From positions 59,109 through 123,108 of the forward strand of contig JANQJU010000026.1 of the NCBI GenBank assembly GCA_028281495.1: a stretch of 64,000 bases of DNA, in the 5' to 3' direction. Source of the DNA: SAR324 cluster bacterium (GTDB taxonomy: Bacteria > SAR324 > NAC60-12). Below, in pieces: positions 20,588-29,211 of this stretch; positions within the stretch are counted from its first letter, which is position 1, and each line of letters opens with the position of its first letter. The notes beneath the pieces were generated by a model that was not told where the DNA came from, ran no database searches, and saw only the letters and a program-made list of their open reading frames with translations. A program made the position numbers and the translations under genes.

Positions 20588-21604
20588 ATGAAAAAAGTAC
20601 TGATTTACGGAGCCAACGGATACATGGGACGGCTCTGTGCTAAAGAAATGCTGAAACAAGGCATACACCCCATTCTGGCGGGGCGAAGCGAAATGATTCC
20701 TGCCATGGGAAATGTCATGGACTGTGAAACCGCTGTCTTTAGCCTAGACCATGAGAACACAATCAAACGCCATTTACGAAATGTGACATTGGTTGTCAAT
20801 CTAGCCGGCCCTTTTGAATTGACTCAGGAACCGCTGGTGGAGGCGTGTCTTTCCGTCGGATGCCATTACATCGACATCACGGGCGAGGTGGATGAAATGA
20901 AATCTGTTTTCGCTTATGACTCGCAAGCCAAGCAAGCAGGACTCATGTTGATGCCAGGAGCGGGTTTTGGAGTGGTGCCAACGGATATTGCCGCAGTGAT
21001 GGCCAAGGAACGGCTTCCAGAGGCTACTCATCTCACGATTTTATTCGCCACCGAAGGAGGGGTCTCGCGCGGCACCCTGCATACAGTGCTGAAAAACATC
21101 AACCAACCGGGAGTTCGTCTTGTCAATCAAGAGTGGGTGACCGCGTACCCCGCCGAGTCCCATATGGATTTCACCGTCGCGGGCAAACGGTTCAAAGGTG
21201 TTTACAATCCATGGCGGGCCGATCTATTCACCGCAGGTCTGTCCACAGAGATTGATAACATCGAGACCTTCTCGGTTTTTCCAGGCCTTGTTGTGAAAAT
21301 GATGAAGGGCAAGCTGCTATGGCTCCGCAATACGATATTGCGACGGTTGATCTTCTATTTGCCCGAAGGCCCCACTGAAAAACAATTGCAGGAAGGCAGC
21401 ACTTACGTGAAGGCCATTGCAAAAAACGGGTCTACCACCCAGTCGGTCGCCTTGAAAGGTCCGGAAGCCTACCTATTCACCGCAATTTGCCTCATTGAAA
21501 TATCCAAGAAAGTCCTGGGGGGAAATTTTGCTCCTGGTTTTCAAACACCGGCTTACTTCGGCAAAGAACTTCTTGATGGTATCGAAGCTATTCAATGGGA
21601 CTGA
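20588..21604 (+). CDS. Saccharopine dehydrogenase-like NAD(P)-dependent oxidoreductase
   Basis: A 338-residue protein with an N-terminal Rossmann fold: GANGYMGRLCAKEML (about residues 8-22) is the dinucleotide-binding glycine loop and VVNLAGPF closes the first fold, as in saccharopine dehydrogenase-like and trans-acting enoyl reductase proteins. The middle segment HYIDITGEVDEM and GAGFGVVPTD are typical of that superfamily. The C-terminal 130 residues are less conserved. The substrate cannot be named; related proteins act in lysine metabolism or as trans-acting enoyl reductases in lipid or polyketide synthesis. AAGGAG at about 20573-20578 supports ATG at 20588. Neighbours do not point to a pathway. 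Confidence 0.8.
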   Translation: MKKVLIYGANGYMGRLCAKEMLKQGIHPILAGRSEMIPAMGNVMDCETAVFSLDHENTIKRHLRNVTLVVNLAGPFELTQEPLVEACLSVGCHYIDITGEVDEMKSVFAYDSQAKQAGLMLMPGAGFGVVPTDIAAVMAKERLPEATHLTILFATEGGVSRGTLHTVLKNINQPGVRLVNQEWVTAYPAESHMDFTVAGKRFKGVYNPWRADLFTAGLSTEIDNIETFSVFPGLVVKMMKGKLLWLRNTILRRLIFYLPEGPTEKQLQEGSTYVKAIAKNGSTTQSVALKGPEAYLFTAICLIEISKKVLGGNFAPGFQTPAYFGKELLDGIEAIQWD

Positions 21605-21667
21605 AGGCCCGGTTGTGTTATGCATATCCATGCTGCCCTGTTCAGGAATCTTTCATTGGAGTCGCAT

Positions 21668-22372
21668 ATGTCCACCGCCTTTTCTGGTTTTCCCCAAGAA
21701 GCTCGTGTCTTTTTAGAAGACTTGGTCCTCAACAACAATCGAGATTGGTTCAACGAGCACAAGTCCGACTATACGGACCATGTGTTGGCACCCACCCAAT
21801 CGTTTGTCGCTGCGTTGGGTGAACGCTTGCAGACCCTTTCCCCAGACATCCAATACGATACCAATGCCAAAGGCACGGGATCGATCATGCGTATCTATCG
21901 AGACATTCGGTTCAGCAAAGACAAAACCCCTTACCACACCTACATGCGTGTGATCTTTTGGGAAGGAACTGCCAAAAAGAACGAAAATCCCGCCTTTTAT
22001 TTTGGACTCGATGCCAATGGAGCCAAACTCATGGCAGGCCTGATGGGATTTTCCAAGCCTGTCTTAGCGGCTTACCGTCATGCGATTGACGATGCACAAC
22101 TCGGTACCGAGTTGGAACAAATTGCCGCCACCCTTCGTGATTCTGGAAACTATGAAATCGATGGTGAGCAGTCCAAACGTGTGCCCACTGGCTTTCCCAA
22201 GGATCACCCTAGAGAAGGATGGTTGCGTTATAAGGGATTGAAGGTGTCCACTCCGGCGTTCAGCTGGGAGCATTTGCAGGATGGCAATTTAGTGGAAAAG
22301 TGTATGGAGCATTGCCAAAAGATGATCTCGCTGCACCGCTGGTTGGTGAAGATGGCTAGTTCGGCCGAGTAA
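21668..22372 (+). CDS. DUF2461 family protein
   Basis: The protein (234 residues from this start) has the signature of the DUF2461/TIGR02453 family: FSGFPQEARVFLEDLVLNNN followed by DWFNEHK, an IYRDIRFSKDKTPY motif, and a C-terminal half with LMAGLMGF and RVPTGFPKDHP. Family members are soluble proteins found in bacteria and fungi with no established biochemical role. The start at 21668 is chosen because GGAG lies six bases upstream and residues upstream of it are not family-like; an in-frame ATG at 21620 has no ribosome-binding site. It follows the oxidoreductase gene by 63 bp on the same strand. Confidence 0.85.
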   Translation: MSTAFSGFPQEARVFLEDLVLNNNRDWFNEHKSDYTDHVLAPTQSFVAALGERLQTLSPDIQYDTNAKGTGSIMRIYRDIRFSKDKTPYHTYMRVIFWEGTAKKNENPAFYFGLDANGAKLMAGLMGFSKPVLAAYRHAIDDAQLGTELEQIAATLRDSGNYEIDGEQSKRVPTGFPKDHPREGWLRYKGLKVSTPAFSWEHLQDGNLVEKCMEHCQKMISLHRWLVKMASSAE

Positions 22373-22462
22373 GGCCATCGATTTCTGGGTGAGCGTTCGT
22401 TTTTAGATCGCTCGCCTGCATTGACGGGGGAGCCATTGCCCAACTTTTCTTCAGGAATGCTT

Positions 22463-22546
22463 ATGATTCACCACTATCTCGGTTCCGCGAGCACACAGCA
22501 CTTTTTGTCGCTACCTGCCACCGGGTTGGATTCCAAATTGGCATAG
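22463..22546 (+). CDS. Possible 27-residue leader peptide
   Basis: ATG at 22463 has AGGA six bases upstream and opens a 27-codon frame (starts MIHHYLGSAS) ending with TAG at 22544-22546. The stop overlaps the AGGA that would serve the acetyltransferase start at 22554, an arrangement compatible with translational coupling. No homology is recognised; it may be chance. Confidence 0.25.
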   Translation: MIHHYLGSASTQHFLSLPATGLDSKLA

Positions 22547-22553
22547 GACCCAT

Positions 22554-23099
22554 TTGAGGATGGAACGCACTTTTTCCCAAGCTCGCCAACTCCGTTTACT
22601 TCCCGCCTCCCCCGACCATGCGGAGGTGTTGTATCGTATTTTCACTGGGTACCACATGCGCCAACACAACCCCGTGACGGTACAGCCGGTTGCCACGCTA
22701 CGCAAACGGCTGGAAACAGCGGGGCACCCCCTTGCCTATCAAGCCCCGTTTTACCGCTGGTTTGCCGAATACGATGGAGAGGTGATTGGAACCTTCACAC
22801 TCAAAAACGTGAAGTGGTGGAAGGGTTCCGGAGAAATCGGATATGGGTTGCTAGATGACTTTCAAGGCCAAGGCTGGGGCAAAGCCTTGGTGTGGAAAAG
22901 CGTGAATCACCTCCTCACCCATACATCGCTCCAAAAACTATGGGCCACCGTGAGTGTTCCGAACACAGCGTCTTGGCATATTTTGGAAGGCTTGGGATTC
23001 CAACGGACCAAGATCTTGGACAAACCTTTCATCATTCTTGGCAAGCCGGTTCCTCAATATTTATACGAACTCTATTGGAACGAGTGGGGAAACTTCTAA
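22554..23099 (+). CDS. GNAT family N-acetyltransferase (RimJ/RimL-like)
   Basis: A protein of about 180 residues with the GNAT fold: central strands GEVIGTFTLKNVKWW, then GEIGYGLLDDFQGQGWGKALV carrying the acetyl-CoA-binding Q/R-x-x-G-x-G/A loop as QGQGWG, and the late motif NTASWHILEGLGFQRTK. It transfers an acetyl group from acetyl-CoA to an amine; the acceptor is unknown, though the layout is like RimJ/RimL-type N-terminal acetyltransferases. The start is either TTG at 22554 (AGGA five bases upstream) or ATG at 22560 (11 bases from the same AGGA); the difference is two residues. A possible leader peptide ends just upstream. Confidence 0.85.
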   Translation: MRMERTFSQARQLRLLPASPDHAEVLYRIFTGYHMRQHNPVTVQPVATLRKRLETAGHPLAYQAPFYRWFAEYDGEVIGTFTLKNVKWWKGSGEIGYGLLDDFQGQGWGKALVWKSVNHLLTHTSLQKLWATVSVPNTASWHILEGLGFQRTKILDKPFIILGKPVPQYLYELYWNEWGNF

Positions 23100-23225
23100 A
23101 CCACAACCGGCACTTTGCTAAAAGGTTAAAAACGATCTTGATTCCCCACTGAGACATCAGGCACGATGAGGGCTGCGTTAAATAAAGATTGCATCAATCT
23201 ATGTGGATTTTAAAATGGAGACGGT

Positions 23226-24239
23226 ATGGAAGAACGATGGAGACCGAGTGAACAGGAACTCGAAGAGATTACAATCAAACATGTCAAGTGGATCGATTCT
23301 TATGGGGCAGAAGGCGAATGTGCCAATTTGGCAGGAGCCGATTTGTCTTTATATGATTTGAGCGCCTATATCCTGGACGAGTGCAATTTAGAATCGGCCT
23401 CCTTATACAGAACCAAATTGAGAAACACCCAACTCCAAGACGCGAATCTCCGAAACACGAATCTATGCCGGGCCGAATTTGGAAACACTTATCTTGTGGG
23501 AGCCGACTTGAGCAATGCGACGTGCGGACAAACCCGTTGGCACGATTTGGACTTGCGGGAAGTCAAAGGACTCGAAGCCGTGAACCATATTCTGCCGTCC
23601 TCTATCAATTTTGGCACACTGGATCGTTCTTATGGTCAAATTTCAGCAGATTTCATGCGTGCTTGCGGACTCAGTGAGTGGGATATCGAACATACCAAAT
23701 TTTACAATCCTGAACTCTCGGAAGAAGAGTTGACCCAAATCAGTCAGGCGGCGATCCAACGGCGGGGGGAGGCTCCAGATCGGTCGCTCGAATATTTCAT
23801 CCGTTATTCAGAAGACGATAGATCATTGGCCTACAAATTGCGTGAATCTTTAGAAAACATCGGGATTCGAGCTTGGATCAACGAACGTGAAATGCTGCTC
23901 ACAGATGACAGTTCTGAAAAAGTGGAAGAAAGCCTTCGGAACTACGACCGCATTCTACTCTGCTGCTCTGCTTCCTCGCTGCTGAGTGACTGGATGGACA
24001 ACGAGATTGCAACCATCTTTGAGAAAGAAGAAGAACGTCAATACCTCATGAAACGCAAAGTGAAACTGTTGTACGTTGTCGATGTGGATGGCTTTTTGTT
24101 TAGCAATCAATGGAAGAGCGGGTACAGCCGGCAAGTGAAGTCACGATTGCTTGCAGATTTTGTCGGATGGGAACGGGATGAACAGAAGTTCGAGAAATCA
24201 TTTGAAAGAATGAAACAAGCATTGCCAACCCAAGGATGA
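23226..24239 (+). CDS. Pentapeptide-repeat and TIR domain protein
   Basis: This 337-residue protein joins two recognisable parts. Residues about 30-115 are pentapeptide repeats (A/N-L/F pattern: CANLAGADLSLYDLS, NLRNTNLCRAEFGNTYLVGADLSNA), forming a right-handed beta-helix. Residues about 188-330 are a TIR domain: YFIRYSEDDRSLAYKLRESL, then GIRAWINEREML, then DRILLCCSASSLLSDWMDNEI. Glu260 in the WMDNE segment sits where TIR NADases place the catalytic Glu. Bacterial TIR proteins often act in abortive-infection defence by destroying NAD+, and some TIR proteins are secreted effectors; which applies here is not shown. ATG at 23226 has GGAG five bases upstream. A large orphan gene follows 109 bp downstream on the same strand. 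Confidence 0.85.
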   Translation: MEERWRPSEQELEEITIKHVKWIDSYGAEGECANLAGADLSLYDLSAYILDECNLESASLYRTKLRNTQLQDANLRNTNLCRAEFGNTYLVGADLSNATCGQTRWHDLDLREVKGLEAVNHILPSSINFGTLDRSYGQISADFMRACGLSEWDIEHTKFYNPELSEEELTQISQAAIQRRGEAPDRSLEYFIRYSEDDRSLAYKLRESLENIGIRAWINEREMLLTDDSSEKVEESLRNYDRILLCCSASSLLSDWMDNEIATIFEKEEERQYLMKRKVKLLYVVDVDGFLFSNQWKSGYSRQVKSRLLADFVGWERDEQKFEKSFERMKQALPTQG

Positions 24240-24348
24240 GAGTCTGGAGGGGGTGCATGAATTCCAGTACATTGGATTGATTCTTTGATAGAGATTCAGT
24301 AAAAAATTTTATTTGTTCGGATTACAAAATTCTTCAGCAAATGGTCCT

Positions 24349-27300
24349 ATGCCAGCCCCCTCCCCAAAAGCTGCAGCCGCTAAAAAGAAAGCAGCCCGAA
24401 AGTTTCATCCCATTGCTTTACATTTGATGAAGGCTTATGAAACTTCCTATAAAATGGGGTTTTTGCTGAATAAGAGTAAATGCTTCATGGGAAGTGCCCG
24501 GTCTGGCTTCGCTCTCAATTGTCCCACGATTCGTCGACTGAGAGGGATCACGAATCGCAATCACGAAATTGAGTTTGCCACCTACCCCTTCCATTATGGA
24601 GAAGAAGATAAGGCCTTAGCCCAGAAGCTAAATATGATGCTAGGGCATAGCGTGGTGGGCGTCATGGCTGAACCCATCCGTAAATTCACCAAGCAGCTCT
24701 TGGATGCAATCGAGAGCCTCGATGCGAATGATGAAAGTGAGGTGAATAAAGCCCGCGTCATTGCAGAGTTCCAGAAACCCCTCGGTCCGGTAGACAAAAA
24801 AAATCCTCAAAAGACACTCACCCCCATCCGCCTCGTTCAACAACTGCAACGCAGTATTGCGATGCTGAGACAGCGTTTTCAGATGGAGTTGGACACCTTG
24901 CATCAACTCCGCTGTGGTTGGATCACCACCGATGATTGTTGGCATGCTTTGGAAGCCGCCAACCCGATGGAAATCAAAGGTCGCCTTTTGGCTGCCACCG
25001 AAATCCTGCGGTCCTATCAAGGAATGAAATATTTAAAACATCAAAAGTTTTCGGGTGAATTCCATCCAAAAATCACGCTCGACCGAGCCATCCAAAACAT
25101 TCGAGCTTGGGGGCCTGGAACGCCACCTCGCAGCTTTCAAATCGCCGCCGATGCGCAGCGGGGTAAAATTCCTGTGTTGAATGATCGTCTTTTGGAACAG
25201 TTGGAGGTGTTCAATAGTTCGGTGGATCTGGCCTTAGGGTATGAGTTCCATCTCTCCACAGCCGAAGAGTCGATTGAGAAGCTCAAACAAACCCTTAAAA
25301 AATACTTCGCCTCGCCGGATGAAGAAACCCCACCTACCGATGAAACCGCAGAAGGCGAGCCTTCGGGTGATTCTCAAGACGCCCCGGCAGCCTCCGAGGC
25401 CTCGGAAACGCCGCAACCCAAGGAAGAAGCACAAGTGACCCCCTCTTCTACAAAACCAGCCGTGAGTGGCCCGGAAAGCGTGGTGTTGAATAATCCGATG
25501 TCGCTTCCCGAAATTCTGCAATTTTACGAAACCGAAAAACAAGGCGAATCCAAAGCAGTGCTCAATGGGCTTTTGTTTGAAAATGCAAGCGCCAAGTATT
25601 TGACTGAATACGCCTTAACTGTGACCCAAGCAAAAGACCTCCGTGGAACATTCACCACGCTTCAAATGGATCTGACTCATCTCCTAGATTTGTATTTCCT
25701 AGAGGTTCGTCAGGTGCATGAAAAACTGAAAAAGCTCACCCAACGCATTGGAGTCGAACTCCAGGAAGAGGAAACCGTATCGATCACCCAACCCGGAGAA
25801 AAGACACGGAAACTGCTATTTCCGGAAGCCTTGAATACATGGACCCAAAACTATACCGAGATTTGCAAAAAGTATTTGATCATTGAAGCCGCCATTCAAG
25901 AAAAACTGTTGGAAAAACCAGAAGCCATCCAAGCGGTTGCGGAGATGCCTGCGCAAGAAGCCATCGAATACTTAGACGAATTGCGGGCGCTCTTGAAGGC
26001 TCAAAAAAAAGGGTACATCTCGGAAGAGCAAAAAGAACGCTACCTCAATCCAGAACTCACACCACGGGATACGCTGCAAAGCATCATGGCGTTTTTCAAA
26101 GCAATTGAAAAATACGACTATCCCAAACGTTGTGAAGAAATTGCCAAGTGTTTACGGGAACTGCACGGCAAGTATGCAGCCATTGTTGAGGCCAATCCTT
26201 CCCAGGCTCGTGCGTTGAAAGACCCCATGAAACAGGCTGAAGATTTGGCCAATAATTACGATCCCAATACCTTGGTGCAGGAATTGTTGAATGCTGAAGT
26301 TTTTGGAATCGAACCGAAAAAAGTCGATTTGTTGATGGAACGCACCTTGTTTGGGCTGGAATTGAAAATCGACTACGACAATTTCCATCTGAAGCACGAA
26401 ACCTTGCTCAAAGAATTGACCTCCAACCTCAAATCTAATTTTGATTTGGGGGAGTACAGCGAACTCTTCTACCAACGGGACGAATCTCCCGAAACCGGCT
26501 TGTTGAATCTATTCAATCGAATCAATGGGACTCCGGATGCGTGCATGAAAAACGTCTTTCACGAAAATGACAACACCATGATCCGGGAGTGTGTGTTGCG
26601 TCCGTTCGAGCTGCAAGAAAGTGGATTGTCTGGAGTGGGATCCGTCACGTCAGACAATGTTCAGGAAATTTTGGGGATCGATTACTGCACGGATATTATG
26701 ATTGTTTTTCAGAATTCTTTTTTGATTGCTGTCCGGCGTGTGTTTGCCCTCGATGCCGAAACCCGGCGTTCTGAAAACAACACCAACCATTTGGGAGTGA
26801 GCGAAGACCGAGTCACGGAAATGCGAAGCCAATGCGAGGCCATGCTCGATAAGCAAGTCCCGCTCAGCTATGCATTGAAAAATTTGGAAGCGATTTGGCA
26901 AACCTTGGATAAAGATAAGATTGTTTCCAAGGAAGCAAAAATCATCGCGGAATTGCAGCAGAAGTTGGAAGGCAATGTGGCGGGAGGTTCTTCTTTATTG
27001 CAACGCCTCAAGAATAATCCGGAAAACTTGGAGATGATGGAAGACTATCAACGAAAATCCCAAGAAGCCTATGCCAACTATCGGAAACTACTGGAAGACA
27101 TCGCCACACGTCTTCGCAATTTGAAACGCCAAGCTGAAATCCCGAGCTATATTTTGGAATATCAACGACAAATTCTTTCCATGGAGCGTTCGATCCTTCA
27201 GACAGCTGAAGAAATCAAAGAAGGCTGTTCTCCACAACAAGCGGAACGCTTTAATAAACAAATCAAAGACAAACAAGTACGAATTCACAAATATCGGAAA

Positions 27301-27357
27301 ATCCTAGATAAATTCCAAAAAGAAAATCCTGATTTGGAAATCCCCCCTATCAGTTGA
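24349..27357 (+). CDS. Large orphan protein, predicted helical, soluble
   Basis: About 1,000 residues with no family I recognise. It has no signal peptide or membrane segment. Residues about 5-30 are Ala/Lys-rich; about 325-385 form an acidic, Pro/Thr/Ser-rich linker splitting the protein into two mainly helical halves; the last 150 residues are strongly charged and coiled-coil-like. No nucleotide-binding or catalytic motif is evident. The start is uncertain: ATG at 24349 is used here, but TTG at 24313 extends the frame by 12 residues and neither has a good ribosome-binding site. The gene lies 109 bp after the pentapeptide/TIR gene on the same strand, so a functional pair is possible but unproven. 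Confidence 0.75.
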   Translation: MPAPSPKAAAAKKKAARKFHPIALHLMKAYETSYKMGFLLNKSKCFMGSARSGFALNCPTIRRLRGITNRNHEIEFATYPFHYGEEDKALAQKLNMMLGHSVVGVMAEPIRKFTKQLLDAIESLDANDESEVNKARVIAEFQKPLGPVDKKNPQKTLTPIRLVQQLQRSIAMLRQRFQMELDTLHQLRCGWITTDDCWHALEAANPMEIKGRLLAATEILRSYQGMKYLKHQKFSGEFHPKITLDRAIQNIRAWGPGTPPRSFQIAADAQRGKIPVLNDRLLEQLEVFNSSVDLALGYEFHLSTAEESIEKLKQTLKKYFASPDEETPPTDETAEGEPSGDSQDAPAASEASETPQPKEEAQVTPSSTKPAVSGPESVVLNNPMSLPEILQFYETEKQGESKAVLNGLLFENASAKYLTEYALTVTQAKDLRGTFTTLQMDLTHLLDLYFLEVRQVHEKLKKLTQRIGVELQEEETVSITQPGEKTRKLLFPEALNTWTQNYTEICKKYLIIEAAIQEKLLEKPEAIQAVAEMPAQEAIEYLDELRALLKAQKKGYISEEQKERYLNPELTPRDTLQSIMAFFKAIEKYDYPKRCEEIAKCLRELHGKYAAIVEANPSQARALKDPMKQAEDLANNYDPNTLVQELLNAEVFGIEPKKVDLLMERTLFGLELKIDYDNFHLKHETLLKELTSNLKSNFDLGEYSELFYQRDESPETGLLNLFNRINGTPDACMKNVFHENDNTMIRECVLRPFELQESGLSGVGSVTSDNVQEILGIDYCTDIMIVFQNSFLIAVRRVFALDAETRRSENNTNHLGVSEDRVTEMRSQCEAMLDKQVPLSYALKNLEAIWQTLDKDKIVSKEAKIIAELQQKLEGNVAGGSSLLQRLKNNPENLEMMEDYQRKSQEAYANYRKLLEDIATRLRNLKRQAEIPSYILEYQRQILSMERSILQTAEEIKEGCSPQQAERFNKQIKDKQVRIHKYRKILDKFQKENPDLEIPPIS

Positions 27358-27401
27358 TCCTGTCCTGCTCTCATGCCTTCTTCGAATTTTACAATAGCCC
27401 C

Positions 27402-27484
27402 AATGGATATCTAAACTTGGGTAATGGATATCTAAACTTGGGTAATGGATATCTAAACTTGGGTAATGGATATCTAAACTTGGG
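27402..27484. repeat. Short tandem array, 21 bp x 4
   Basis: Four copies of a 21-bp unit (core aatggatatctaaacttggg) lie between two convergent genes, 45 bp after the orphan gene stop and 21 bp before the dioxygenase stop. The copies are exact except for the last base. No hairpin of terminator type is formed by a single unit. Confidence 0.92.
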
Positions 27485-27505
27485 AAGTTCCAGGATGCCT
27501 GGATT

Positions 27506-28285
27506 CTAATTGAATTGTATCGAACGGCGGCTCAGGCTTCCATAGTCGAAGCCGGTGATGGGAAATCGAATCGTGCCTCTTTGATCGTGGGCCGTTCCTA
27601 AAATGAGGAGCAAAGGACGAAAATGCTCATCCGTGGGGTGGTTTTGAGAAAAATGAGGCGCTTGCATTTTGTAGTGAAAAATCGGCCCCCAATTTTTACT
27701 CATCAAGATATCTTTACACCAGCCATCCATGGCCACCGCCCATATTTTGGGTGGGGGATTGGGGGAAAAGTCCATGGCTCGCAGATTGTGGGTGATTTGC
27801 CCACTCCCAATGATCAGGACCCCTTCGTTCCGTAAAGGTTCGATCAGTTGGCCAATGTAATACAACTGTTCGGGAGTTGCATCCCGTGGCAATCCCATTT
27901 GTAGCAGAGGGATGTCGGCCTTAGGATACATGTGAACTAAAGGTGTCCATACTCCATGATCCCACCCTTGTTTCGGATAAGATTGCATCCCCCCCAATTT
28001 GGTCCCGATCAGTTCTTGGACTCGCTCGGCCAACTCGGGGGATCCCGGTGCTCGATACACAATTTCACGAAGGGCATCAGGGAAACCGTGAAAATCGTAA
28101 ATCAGACTTTGGGTCTCTGTTGTCCCCAGGGCCAAGCTTCGAGTTTCCCAGTGGGCTGAAATCACCAAGAGTGCTTTTGGTTTCGGAAGTGACTGCGCCC
28201 AATTCCAGAATTCGATACCTTTCTCCGCATCCAACGCTAAAGTCGGAGCGCCATGAGAAATAAAAATCGAAGGCATTCGTCGCAT
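27506..28285 (-). CDS. Extradiol ring-cleavage dioxygenase, YgiD/DODA family
   Basis: A 259-residue protein of the class III extradiol dioxygenase superfamily (LigB fold), close in plan to YgiD/4,5-DOPA dioxygenase. Metal-ligand type histidines are visible in SHGAPTLAL (His11) and SAHWETRS (His45); further conserved histidines are His166 (GQITHNLR) and His216/His221 (NHPTDEH). Such enzymes use non-haem Fe(II) to open catechol rings; some YgiD proteins bind zinc. The substrate here is unknown. The start at 28285 has GAGGAGGG five bases upstream. It is the second gene after the membrane protein gene, whose stop is 12 bp away, so the two are likely cotranscribed. Confidence 0.88.
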   Translation of the reverse strand: MRRMPSIFISHGAPTLALDAEKGIEFWNWAQSLPKPKALLVISAHWETRSLALGTTETQSLIYDFHGFPDALREIVYRAPGSPELAERVQELIGTKLGGMQSYPKQGWDHGVWTPLVHMYPKADIPLLQMGLPRDATPEQLYYIGQLIEPLRNEGVLIIGSGQITHNLRAMDFSPNPPPKIWAVAMDGWCKDILMSKNWGPIFHYKMQAPHFSQNHPTDEHFRPLLLILGTAHDQRGTIRFPITGFDYGSLSRRSIQFN

Positions 28286-28297
28286 AATCCCTCCTCG

Positions 28298-29131
28298 TTA
28301 CCCTGATATTTTCTCTCCATTCATCCATCGCCGTTCGAGGCGATTGACCAAGTTCCAACGGCTGATAAACATTTGCACCAGCAATGTTATACCTAGCAAA
28401 GTTGGGGCAATGTTATAACCAAAATATAAAAACTCCGGAGGCGCGCCCGTGAATACTAAATGCCCTGTTTCTGCATCGGTCATAATATTACCAAATCGAC
28501 TTTGCTGGAGATAAAAATACGACATCACGGCATGAGCGACCGTCAAAACTCCCAAGCCGGCAAAACTCAGTTCTAAGGTCCACAGCTTTTCCCAGCGTTT
28601 GAGCAGATAAGGAAGCGCGATCGTCAGAAAAATGATCAATACAAACATACGAATAGGGCCTGTTTGCCATAAGGTTGCATCGGGAATGTAATAATAGTCG
28701 CCCACTTGTCCGCTGGTTCCTTGGACTCGTGCTGCCAAATCCGGGAAGAGGCAAACACACAACCAGAATAAGACGTGATTCACAAAAAAGAATTTATGCT
28801 GCATGACGGAATATTGCAGCATTTCATACAGCCGGCTCGGCAAATTGGGAAACACCCGTTGAAGCGTCTGCAAATTGAATCCCACCGGATACGGAAGCTC
28901 CTGGGGGGCTTGCTTTGTGGGGGTCTGCTCTGATGACAAAGTTTGCTCTGATGACAAAGCAGGTTCCGATGACGACGTTGGTTCTGATGATGAAGTAGGT
29001 TCCGAGGAAGTTAGTTCCGAGGAAGAAGTCGAATCGGATAAAGATGGGGGTGGAGTGGTCAAGGTGGCTCTTTTGGAAAAGGGTTGAGGGAGTCTCTCAC
29101 ATGATACTAGATCGCAATTCACAATTGACAA
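28298..29131 (-). CDS. Integral membrane protein with Ser/Glu/Thr-rich N-terminus
   Basis: A protein of up to 277 residues. Four probable membrane helices follow residue 110: around FFFVNHVLFWLCVCLF, MFVLIIFLTIALPYLL, FAGLGVLTVAHAVMSYFYL and IAPTLLGITLLVQMFI. No family is recognised. The first 70 residues contain degenerate repeats of SSEPTS/SSEQT, encoded by 12-21-bp DNA repeats at about 28915-29040. The start is uncertain: TTG at 29131 is the furthest upstream and overlaps the promoter region of the divergent zinc operon; no ATG occurs before residue 82. The repetitive tract may therefore be partly untranslated leader. Confidence 0.6.
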   Translation of the reverse strand: MSIVNCDLVSCERLPQPFSKRATLTTPPPSLSDSTSSSELTSSEPTSSSEPTSSSEPALSSEQTLSSEQTPTKQAPQELPYPVGFNLQTLQRVFPNLPSRLYEMLQYSVMQHKFFFVNHVLFWLCVCLFPDLAARVQGTSGQVGDYYYIPDATLWQTGPIRMFVLIIFLTIALPYLLKRWEKLWTLELSFAGLGVLTVAHAVMSYFYLQQSRFGNIMTDAETGHLVFTGAPPEFLYFGYNIAPTLLGITLLVQMFISRWNLVNRLERRWMNGEKISG

Positions 29132-29156
29132 GATGCAAAAAAGTTGCGTTTATGAT
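29125..29156 (+). promoter_or_regulatory. Candidate promoter for the zinc-type importer operon
   Basis: TTGACA at 29125-29130 and TATGAT at 29151-29156 lie upstream of the binding-protein start at 29212. The 20-bp spacing is longer than the usual 16-18, so the assignment is weak. No clear Zur- or Fur-type palindrome was seen in the gap. Confidence 0.25.
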
Positions 29157-29211
29157 CTGTTTTTCTGATTCTTGTATCTATACCACCAAATGCAATGGGA
29201 TTGGAGTTCTT

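Noticed and set aside
27402..27484. Possible CRISPR array (four regular repeats)
   Set aside because: The 21-bp units are contiguous with no spacers and there are no cas genes; it is a simple tandem array.
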